A stretch of 5,132 bases of DNA from an uncultured Gammaproteobacteria bacterium. GTDB taxonomy: Bacteria; Pseudomonadota; Gammaproteobacteria; Pseudomonadales; Pseudohongiellaceae. This document shows, piece after piece, positions 1 to 5,132 of this stretch. The stretch is from positions 1 to 5,132 of the forward strand of contig CAIYIP010000182.1 of the NCBI GenBank assembly GCA_903926285.1, written 5' to 3'. Position numbers and translations under genes: made by a program. The number at the start of each line of letters is the position of its first letter. Position 1 is the stretch's first letter. The notes beneath the pieces are model-generated. The model was not told the DNA's origin, ran no database searches, and was given only the letters and a program-made list of their open reading frames with translations.

Positions 1-244
1 ACTGAATACTGATATCGATGGCCTACCCTATCTGTCACGACTCCCGGGAATTGGTGGACTATTCAGCTACACAGATGAGCAGGCGAGCAAAACAGAGCTT
101 ATTATTTTTATCCGCCCTGTCGTTATCAAACAGGCATCCCTGAATGGAGACTTGGAAGCATATCGCAGCTACTTGCCTGCCAACGGACTGGAACCTACAG
201 AGTCTCGCGCTCAGGGAATTCTACCAAACGCTCGTGACGAGTAA
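1..244 (+). CDS. mshL: Pilus/type II secretion secretin, C-terminal end (MshL-like), 5' partial
   Basis: Only the last 80 codons are present, read from base 2 to a TAA stop at 242-244; the gene begins upstream of the window. Secretins form the gated outer-membrane ring through which a pilus or secreted substrate leaves the cell. The visible part carries the typical end of the secretin domain: GLPYLSRLPGIGGLFSY, then a polar stretch, then KTELIIFIRPVVI, matching the family pattern of proline/glycine-rich 'IPxLGxLF' followed by 'KxELVIxLxPxVI', which forms the last beta-barrel strands. After it comes a tail of about 37 residues (SLNGDLEAYRSYLP and onward) with no recognisable pilotin-binding feature. 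PilQ and GspD share this signature, so assignment to MshL rests mainly on the downstream TPR-MshE-MshG genes. The secretin family call is very secure; the MshL subtype is likely. Confidence 0.85.
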   Translation, partial: LNTDIDGLPYLSRLPGIGGLFSYTDEQASKTELIIFIRPVVIKQASLNGDLEAYRSYLPANGLEPTESRAQGILPNARDE

Positions 245-246
245 GC

Positions 247-250
247 GGAG
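247..250 (+). promoter_or_regulatory. Ribosome binding site of the TPR gene, decides its start
   Basis: GGAG lies 6 bases upstream of the ATG at 257. A TTG codon at 254 is in the same frame but only 3 bases from this site, which is too close. The ATG at 257, giving a protein that starts MSLLMEALRR, is therefore the preferred start. Confidence 0.7.
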
Positions 251-256
251 TAGTTG

Positions 257-1807
257 ATGAGCCTGCTTATGGAAGCATTGCGCAGGGCCGAAGAAGCCAA
301 GCGTAAAATACAAAATCCTGATCTGGATTCATCAACAAACTTTTCCCGTAAATCCGCCAGTCAGCCCGATATTGCGCCGGTCCCGGTTGTAACTGCATCG
401 CTGGATACCGACTTCAAACAGGAAGAAAATGACCCTGGCATCAGTACTGACCACATCACCGATAATTTTCTAGGCAATGAACGTGATGGCAAGCGTGAAA
501 CACGAAGGCGCGAGTCTACAGTTGCATCTTCATCAGCCAAACCCACCAGGGCTTCTGTAGAAGAGTTGCAAAGTTATCTTGAGACAACACCAGAGATCGA
601 AGAAACAACACCAGTTCTTCGAAACGATGTGCAGTCACGGAATTCTCCGACCATGCATCAACGGGCAGCAGGCTCGCTTTTTGCAGCCAAACAAAAACCT
701 GTCCAGTCGCATTCAAGCCGCAACACACTATTGGTACTGCTAGTACTACTTGTACCGCTTGGCGGAGGAATATTCTGGTATCTGACGAACTCCAGCAGCT
801 CATCACTGATGATAGATCCTGCGCTACTCGATTCTGACAGTGCCAATCGCAGTGTCTCCGATCAGCAAATAGTGACTCAGCCTGAGCCACAGCAGCCGCA
901 GCAAGACACTGATCTCGCTCCCGAAATAACTGCACCAGGTCAGAATCAGGTTTCGGTAATAGATGTTGAAATTGCGAAGGCACCAGATGCCCCCCCACTA
1001 CCAAACGAAACTAAAGCAAGCGAAAATGTACCAGAAGTGGCCGTAGCAAGCGCAGCATCATCCCCAGCGCCAACCCCGCCTGTTTCTGCGGCCAGCATTT
1101 CTCAAGAGCAGGAAACAACATTTACCACTACTATCGTGGCAGACAACGCCAACGCGAACACTGCAACCAACCCAGCAACGGTTCTCGAGGTCAGTCACAG
1201 CACAGGACAAAACAAGAATAACCAGCAACTGCTCGATGCCTATACCAGTTTGCAGGCGGGAGATTTTGTTGTAGCTTCAACCCTGTATCAGCAAGTTCTG
1301 GAACAATTCCCCAACAACAGGGACGCGCTGCTCGGTAGCGCTGCCACCGCATTGCGCGATGGCGACATCTCAAGAGCACGAGAACTTTATTCGCGTTTAA
1401 TGCAGCTTAATCCAAAAGACCCTTTCGCCCGTACCGGGCTACTACAAACGATCCAGGACATTGACCCGCTTCAGTACGAACAGGAATTGCAGCGCCTGCT
1501 TCAACAGTTCCCTGAGGTTGCTCCCCTGTCCTTCGCTCTGGGCAATGTCTATGCAAACCAACAAAGATGGAACGAAGCTCAAGGTGCCTATTTCGATGCC
1601 TTTCTATTTGCACGCCAGAGTAACGAAGCGTCGATAAACCCGGATTATGCCTACAACCTTGCGGTAAGCCTCGAACAGATCAATCAGCCAGATGCCGCCC
1701 TGGATTATTACCGGCAGGCGCAAACACTTGCAGGTGAATTTACGCCGGGCTTCGATATTCAGGCACTCATCCGCAGAATTACTTTTCTGGAACAGAATAG
1801 ACAATGA
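257..1807 (+). CDS. Inner-membrane TPR protein of the pilus locus (MshN-like)
   Basis: This encodes 516 residues from ATG 257. Layout: a charged amphipathic N-terminal helix, MSLLMEALRRAEEAKRK (1-17); a polar, probably disordered cytoplasmic stretch to about 155; one hydrophobic span at about 157-176 (NTLLVLLVLLVPLGGG and on), preceded by basic residues; a Ser/Gln/Pro/Ala-rich linker to about 320; then TPR-type helical repeats at about 323-392 and 424-491, with signatures such as GDFVVASTLYQQVLEQFPNN and INQPDAALDYYRQA. The predicted topology is N-terminus inside, TPRs in the periplasm. TPR proteins in pilus systems scaffold or assemble the secretin. In MSHA loci the gene between mshL/M and mshE is mshN, also a single-span TPR protein, so position and architecture both fit. 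The head also resembles the start of GspB/ExeB proteins. The gene starts 12 bp after the secretin stop and overlaps the ATPase gene by 4 bp. The TPR/membrane call is firm; the MshN name is positional. Confidence 0.85.
   Translation: MSLLMEALRRAEEAKRKIQNPDLDSSTNFSRKSASQPDIAPVPVVTASLDTDFKQEENDPGISTDHITDNFLGNERDGKRETRRRESTVASSSAKPTRASVEELQSYLETTPEIEETTPVLRNDVQSRNSPTMHQRAAGSLFAAKQKPVQSHSSRNTLLVLLVLLVPLGGGIFWYLTNSSSSSLMIDPALLDSDSANRSVSDQQIVTQPEPQQPQQDTDLAPEITAPGQNQVSVIDVEIAKAPDAPPLPNETKASENVPEVAVASAASSPAPTPPVSAASISQEQETTFTTTIVADNANANTATNPATVLEVSHSTGQNKNNQQLLDAYTSLQAGDFVVASTLYQQVLEQFPNNRDALLGSAATALRDGDISRARELYSRLMQLNPKDPFARTGLLQTIQDIDPLQYEQELQRLLQQFPEVAPLSFALGNVYANQQRWNEAQGAYFDAFLFARQSNEASINPDYAYNLAVSLEQINQPDAALDYYRQAQTLAGEFTPGFDIQALIRRITFLEQNRQ
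733..756 (+). repeat. Imperfect inverted repeat inside the transmembrane-coding segment
   Basis: GGTAC (733-737) and GTACC (752-756) are complementary arms placed exactly symmetrically around the perfect palindrome TAGTACTA (741-748). Three base positions on each side between arm and centre do not pair as Watson-Crick. The segment encodes the Leu/Val-rich membrane span, whose repeated Leu-Leu-Val codons (CTA, GTA, CTG) probably create the symmetry by chance. No function is claimed. Confidence 0.4.
1804..1807 (+). promoter_or_regulatory. ATGA stop/start overlap, probable translational coupling
   Basis: The TGA stop of the TPR gene (1805-1807) overlaps the ATG of the ATPase gene (1804-1806). 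Only a weak GGAA at 1789-1792, 11 bases upstream, resembles a ribosome site. Ribosomes finishing the TPR gene therefore probably reinitiate on the ATPase gene, which would tie the amounts of the two proteins together. Confidence 0.6.
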
Positions 1808-3528
1808 CAGACCGCCGTGATCAAAGTCTGAATGCACGTAAACGTCTCGGTAAATTACTCCTCGATCAGGGCGCAATTTCGGAAGACCAGTTACGGATAG
1901 GCTTGCGTGAACAACAGAATACCAAACGCCCTCTTGGTTCGATCCTCATAGATCTTGGCTTTGTTACAGACTCGATTGTGCGCGATACGCTGAGCACAAA
2001 TACCGGGCAACGCAGCATTGATTTAACCCAGATTGTGCTCGATGCCGAATCGATTCGTATTGTCAGCCAGGCGATTGCCAGGCGTCATACCGTATTGCCA
2101 CTGTCATATGACCGGGAAAAAAATCACCTCAGCCTTGCCATGGCGGACACGTTCAACATAGTGGCACTGGATCAGATCCGCGCGCAAAACGGCGGCAATC
2201 TGCACATTTCACCGGTGCTCGCGAGCGAAGAGGCCATCATTCGCAACATTGAAAGCTGCTATGGCTTCGAACTTTCCATAGATGGCATCCTGCACGAAAT
2301 TGAAACCGGCGAACTGGATTTCGACAGTCTCTATGCAGATGACAAAGGCTACAGCCATCCGATGGTCAGGCTCGTCAATGCACTGCTCGCCGACGCAGTA
2401 CAGCGCGGTGCTTCCGACATCCACTTCGAACCAGAGGAAGCATTCCTGCGTATCCGCTACCGTATTGATGGTGTGCTCCGTCAAGTCCGCAGCCTTCACA
2501 AAAGTTACTGGCCGGCGATGGTTGTGCGACTCAAGGTCATCAGCAACATGGATATTGCAGAATCCCGTATTCCACAGGATGGCAGGATTTCGCTTTCACT
2601 CGTTGGCAGGCAAATCGATTTCCGCGTTGCCGCGCAACCGACCACCCATGGTGAAAACGTAGTCCTGCGTATTCTCGATCGCAAGAAAGGCATTGTGCAG
2701 ATGGACCAGTTGGGCCTTAGCGATGAAAACCTGAATTTGCTACAGCTCTTGTTGGCACGTCCTGAAGGTATAGTACTCGTAACCGGTCCCACTGGTAGCG
2801 GCAAGACTACTACACTCTATTCCGTGCTCAGTCATATGAATACAGAAGAAGTGAACATCATGACCATGGAGGATCCTGTTGAATATCCCATGTCGATGAT
2901 CAGGCAATCAACCGTGAACGAATCCATCCAGATGGGTTTTGGCGAAGGTATTCGCTCCATGATGCGCCAGGACCCTGACATTATTCTTGTTGGTGAGATT
3001 CGTGATCATGTAACGGCCGAAATGGCATTTCGTGCAGCAATGACAGGACATCAGGTATTTTCCACACTGCATACAAACTCGGCGATTGGCGCGATTCCAC
3101 GCTTGCTCGATATTGGTGTCATTCCGGACCTGATCGCTGGCAATCTCATTGGTGTAATTTCGCAACGCTTGATCCGCAAACTGTGCGTGCATTGCAAACA
3201 GGAAGTGGAAGCTACCGACGTAGAGCGCAAGCTGTTGGGTATTGCCCATGAACCCGTGGTGCCGAAAATTTTCCGCCCTGTTGGTTGTGCTACCTGCGAT
3301 AACCTTGGCTACAAAGGCCGCTTTTCCATAGTCGAAATTCTCAAAATCAACAGCGACATGGATGATCTGATTGCACACAGGGCCAGTGCGCGGGAAATGT
3401 TGAAGCTTGCCTTGTCGCAGGGATTCAAGCCCTTGGCAACGGATGCATGCAGAAGGGTCCTGGATGGCTCAACCAGCGTTGATGAAATATCCAGGGTTGT
3501 TGATTTGACTGAACGTCTTAGGGACTGA
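1804..3528 (+). CDS. mshE: Pilus assembly ATPase MshE (GspE/PilB family) with MshEN domain
   Basis: This encodes 574 residues, the usual full length for MshE. It is a cytoplasmic hexameric ATPase that powers pilin polymerisation through the platform protein. The N-terminal MshEN domain shows a well-formed motif at 14-37 (RLG at 14-16, G23, L30, L34, Q37), a five-residue spacer, and a weaker second copy at 43-66 (LG at 44-45, G52, L63). In the family such tandem motifs bind cyclic di-GMP. The GspE core follows: ASDIHFEP at 203-210; arginine-rich LRIRYRIDG at 215-223; Walker A GPTGSGKTT at 328-336 (K334); Asp box MEDPVEY at 355-361; Walker B/Glu switch ILVGEIRD at 394-401 (E398); His box TGHQVFSTLHTN at 414-425. 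A four-cysteine zinc site (CVHC at 461-464, CATC at 495-498) marks an assembly rather than a PilT retraction ATPase. All catalytic residues are intact. The start is fixed by the overlap with the TPR gene and by the motif beginning at residue 14; the next Met is at 113. Family certain; MshE subtype supported by the MshEN domain and neighbours. Confidence 0.93.
   Translation: MTDRRDQSLNARKRLGKLLLDQGAISEDQLRIGLREQQNTKRPLGSILIDLGFVTDSIVRDTLSTNTGQRSIDLTQIVLDAESIRIVSQAIARRHTVLPLSYDREKNHLSLAMADTFNIVALDQIRAQNGGNLHISPVLASEEAIIRNIESCYGFELSIDGILHEIETGELDFDSLYADDKGYSHPMVRLVNALLADAVQRGASDIHFEPEEAFLRIRYRIDGVLRQVRSLHKSYWPAMVVRLKVISNMDIAESRIPQDGRISLSLVGRQIDFRVAAQPTTHGENVVLRILDRKKGIVQMDQLGLSDENLNLLQLLLARPEGIVLVTGPTGSGKTTTLYSVLSHMNTEEVNIMTMEDPVEYPMSMIRQSTVNESIQMGFGEGIRSMMRQDPDIILVGEIRDHVTAEMAFRAAMTGHQVFSTLHTNSAIGAIPRLLDIGVIPDLIAGNLIGVISQRLIRKLCVHCKQEVEATDVERKLLGIAHEPVVPKIFRPVGCATCDNLGYKGRFSIVEILKINSDMDDLIAHRASAREMLKLALSQGFKPLATDACRRVLDGSTSVDEISRVVDLTERLRD
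3520..3524 (+). promoter_or_regulatory. Ribosome binding site of mshG
   Basis: AGGGA lies inside the last codons of the ATPase gene, 9 bases before the ATG at 3534. A second in-frame ATG at 3540 would be 15 bases away, so 3534 (MAMYSYKA) is the better start. Confidence 0.6.
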
Positions 3529-3533
3529 GCGCG

Positions 3534-4739
3534 ATGGCTATGTACAGCTACAAGGCCATGACCAGGGACGGAATGATCCGCAATGGCAACCTTGAGGCCA
3601 ACAATGAAGCGGACCTTGAAAAACGACTCGGCAACATGAAGCTGGATCTGATCCGGGCAGGTGTTACAACCCAACGCGAACTGGCGTTTGTAAAACACAA
3701 CATTGATCGCCGCGATTTGATCCTGTTCTGCATGCAAATGGCACAGCTGTGCAGGGCTGGTGTACCGTTGCTGGAATCCTTGACCGATTTACGTGACAGT
3801 GTCGAAACTGCAGAATTCAAGGAAGTGATCTCCAGCATCATTGAAGTGATCGAGGGGGGCAAGAGCCTTTCGCAGGCGCTGGCAGATTTTCCGCATATTT
3901 TTGATACCCTGTTTATCAACCTCATCAAAGCCGGTGAAACCAGTGGCCAGCTTGCTGAAGTTTTCGAATCTCTGACCAAGATGATTAAGTGGCAGGACGA
4001 GCTACACACTTCGACCAAAAAGTTGCTGATGAGCCCGTTAATTGTCGGCACTGTGGTATTGGGGGTGACTATTTTCCTGATGGTCTATCTGGTGCCCCAA
4101 CTGATTGATTTTATCGCCAACATGGGTGAGGAGTTGCCGTTCCACACCAAAGCATTGATCGCCACTTCTGACTTCATGATAAATTTCTGGTATCTATGGG
4201 TAATTATTCCTCCTGCGCTGTTTGTGACACTGAAAATACTCGTGAAAACCAATCCTGACGTCCGCCTGCGCATTGATGACATCAAATTAAAAATTCCGCG
4301 CATCGGACCTGTTTTACAAAAAATCATCCTGTCGCGCTTTGCCAACTTTTTTTCCATGATGTACGCCGCTGGCATTCCGATTTTACAATGTCTGCAAATT
4401 GCCGAAGGCATCACTGACAACACGGTAGTCCGTGCTGCTCTTGCCAAGGCAAGGAATGACATTGAACAGGGCGATCCTATTTCGATCAGTCTGGCCAACA
4501 CGGGTATGTTTCCTCCACTTGTAGTGCGTATGCTGAAGATCGGCGAAACCACGGGCAAACTGGATAAGGCACTGCTCAATGTCAGCTATTTCTATGAAAG
4601 GGACATTAAGGACAGCGTCGATAAACTACAGGCACTGATCCAGCCAGCCATGACAATTTTTGTAGGCTTTTTACTAGGATGGGTGATGATTTCTGTATTG
4701 GGCCCTATTTACAGCAGTTTAAGCAACATCCAGCCCTAG
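3534..4739 (+). CDS. mshG: Pilus inner-membrane platform protein MshG (GspF/PilC family)
   Basis: This encodes 401 residues, the normal size for GspF/PilC/MshG. The protein sits in the inner membrane, contacts the assembly ATPase from the cytoplasmic side, and is thought to rotate or lift pilin subunits into the growing fibre. The N-terminus MAMYSYKAMTRDG is the family's usual start. Two homologous T2SF domains are visible, at about 62-190 and 265-392. Each begins with a Phe/Leu-rich helix containing AGxP (CRAGVPLLESL near 73-83; YAAGIPILQCL near 277-287) and carries a conserved GET motif (KAGETSGQL at 132-140; KIGETTGKL at 335-343). Three hydrophobic spans follow the standard pattern, near 166-187, 216-236 and 370-391; the conserved NMGEELPFHTKALI stretch lies between the first two. 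The gene starts 5 bp after the mshE stop, so ATPase and platform are a cotranscribed pair. Nothing is truncated or missing. PilC and GspF are the alternatives; the upstream MshEN-type ATPase favours MshG. Confidence 0.93.
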   Translation: MAMYSYKAMTRDGMIRNGNLEANNEADLEKRLGNMKLDLIRAGVTTQRELAFVKHNIDRRDLILFCMQMAQLCRAGVPLLESLTDLRDSVETAEFKEVISSIIEVIEGGKSLSQALADFPHIFDTLFINLIKAGETSGQLAEVFESLTKMIKWQDELHTSTKKLLMSPLIVGTVVLGVTIFLMVYLVPQLIDFIANMGEELPFHTKALIATSDFMINFWYLWVIIPPALFVTLKILVKTNPDVRLRIDDIKLKIPRIGPVLQKIILSRFANFFSMMYAAGIPILQCLQIAEGITDNTVVRAALAKARNDIEQGDPISISLANTGMFPPLVVRMLKIGETTGKLDKALLNVSYFYERDIKDSVDKLQALIQPAMTIFVGFLLGWVMISVLGPIYSSLSNIQP

Positions 4740-4743
4740 GTGG
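4738..4743 (+). promoter_or_regulatory. Probable ribosome binding site of the last gene
   Basis: AGGTGG overlaps the stop codon of mshG and lies 10 bases before the ATG at 4754. The spacing is slightly long but acceptable. An ATG at 4746 is only 2 bases away and opens a frame of just three codons, so it is not the start of the main product. Confidence 0.5.
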
Positions 4744-4753
4744 CTATGATTTC

Positions 4754-5132
4754 ATGAATTTTTCCGGCCAAAAACATTCGCTGATTCTATTGATCACTGA
4801 TACACAGGTGCAGTTATTGCACTGGCAATCAGGTGAGCTTTCAATCCTGTATGCGTACGGCAAGACACCTGAGGACCTTGAAGCATTTGCAGAGGAAGTC
4901 CGTGCTTACCAGGGGTTGCCTGTGTTGATTATTACTGACCTGATTGAAGAAAATTTTCGCTACGACACTGTCGTCCATGTTAACGGCGGTGACCAGAAAG
5001 CTCTGCTTAAACGCAAGATGGATTTTGCCTTTCGCAATACGCCCTACCGGCGAAGTAAAGTAATTGAGCGCGAAAAAGACGGGCGTCGCGATGACAAAAT
5101 CCTGCTGAGTGCTATAAGCAAACCCGAGTCCG
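4754..5132 (+). CDS. Uncharacterised pilus-locus protein, possibly GspL/PilM/MshI-like, 3' partial
   Basis: This frame opens with ATG 4754 and stays open for 126 codons to the window edge. It begins MNFSGQKHSLILLITDTQVQ. I see no signal peptide or membrane span in this part. The predicted pattern is two or three beta strands (SLILLITDTQVQLLHW, LSILYAYG), a helix (EDLEAFAEEVRAY), a strand (LPVLIITDLIEE), a strand with TVVHVNGGD, a basic helix (KALLKRKMDFAFRNTPYR), and a final strand (KILLSAIS) after the charged REKDGRRDD. This resembles the first lobe of the GspL/PilM/MshI actin-like cytoplasmic domain, in which a strand is followed by a helix and then 'DG..VAVV'-type residues. I also recall similar uncharacterised betaproteobacterial proteins with 'VEEDFR...HV.G.DR.AL..RKL...FR.TPYR', but cannot verify this. 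It starts 14 bp after mshG, so it is probably a component of the same machine, perhaps linking ATPase and membrane parts. Coding status is strong; function is inference. Confidence 0.8.
   Translation, partial: MNFSGQKHSLILLITDTQVQLLHWQSGELSILYAYGKTPEDLEAFAEEVRAYQGLPVLIITDLIEENFRYDTVVHVNGGDQKALLKRKMDFAFRNTPYRRSKVIEREKDGRRDDKILLSAISKPES

Noticed and set aside
254..256. TTG codon as the start of the TPR gene, giving an extra Met
   Set aside because: It sits only 3 bases after the GGAG site, while the adjacent ATG at 257 has a normal 6-base spacing and gives the MSLLMEALRR start typical of such proteins.
516..1004. Reverse-strand open frame of 162 codons opposite the TPR gene
   Set aside because: It lies fully inside a well-supported gene, has no recognisable motif, and its composition looks like an antisense shadow of the low-complexity linker.
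2282..2662. Second plus-strand frame of 126 codons inside mshE
   Set aside because: It is an out-of-frame read of the conserved GspE N2 and ATPase region, with no domain and no context supporting a nested gene.
2908..3378. Reverse-strand open frame of 156 codons opposite the ATPase core
   Set aside because: It overlaps the most conserved catalytic region of mshE, which constrains the sequence; the reverse translation shows no domain and no plausible ribosome site was noted.
4347..4353. T7 run in mshG, considered as a terminator tail or slippage site
   Set aside because: No GC-rich hairpin precedes it and it lies in the conserved NFFSMM helix of the second T2SF domain, so it is explained by Phe codons.
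4085..4579. Reverse-strand open frame of 164 codons opposite mshG
   Set aside because: It lies within a complete platform gene with clear T2SF domains; its Ser/Met/Arg-rich translation looks like a shadow.
4739..4754. Possible terminator or promoter between mshG and the next gene
   Set aside because: The gap is only 14 bases, with no hairpin and no room for -35/-10 boxes; cotranscription is the simpler reading.

Overview
The window is a compact run of five genes, all on the + strand, with almost no non-coding DNA. It encodes part of an inner- and outer-membrane type IV pilus / type II secretion-like machine, closest in gene order to MSHA (mannose-sensitive haemagglutinin) pilus loci. Base composition looks close to 50% G+C. 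The protein style suggests a Gram-negative proteobacterium, probably betaproteobacterial: an MshE-type ATPase with a TGHQVFSTLHTNSA-type His box, a TPR protein starting MSLLMEALRRAEEAKR, and an uncharacterised protein after the GspF homologue. I recall similar sets from Nitrosomonas- or Methylophilus-like genomes, but that placement is from memory and is tentative.

Layout: 1-244 is the C-terminal end of an outer-membrane secretin (MshL/PilQ/GspD family). 257-1807 is a single-span inner-membrane protein with a short conserved cytoplasmic head, a long low-complexity linker and C-terminal TPR repeats (MshN-like). 1804-3528 is a complete hexameric assembly ATPase of the GspE/PilB class with an N-terminal MshEN domain. 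3534-4739 is the polytopic platform protein (GspF/PilC/MshG class). 4754-5132 is the start of an uncharacterised protein that runs off the window. It could be a GspL/PilM/MshI-like actin-fold component, but this is inference from strand pattern and context only.

The genes are 12 bp apart, overlapping by 4 bp (ATGA), 5 bp apart and 14 bp apart, so they are very probably one transcript whose promoter lies upstream of the window. The expected working model is as follows. The ATPase, perhaps gated by cyclic di-GMP, drives the platform protein to add or extract pilins. The TPR protein spans the inner membrane and periplasm and may link to the secretin, through which the fibre exits. The last gene may supply the cytoplasmic ring that connects ATPase and membrane parts.

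No RNA genes, mobile elements, CRISPR arrays, attachment sites or convincing terminators were seen, and no gene-free stretch exceeds 20 bp. I found no evidence of a wholly new system. The best candidates for novelty are the unassigned last gene, the GspB-like head on the TPR protein, and the absence of an ExeA/MshM-type ATPase gene between the secretin and TPR genes.
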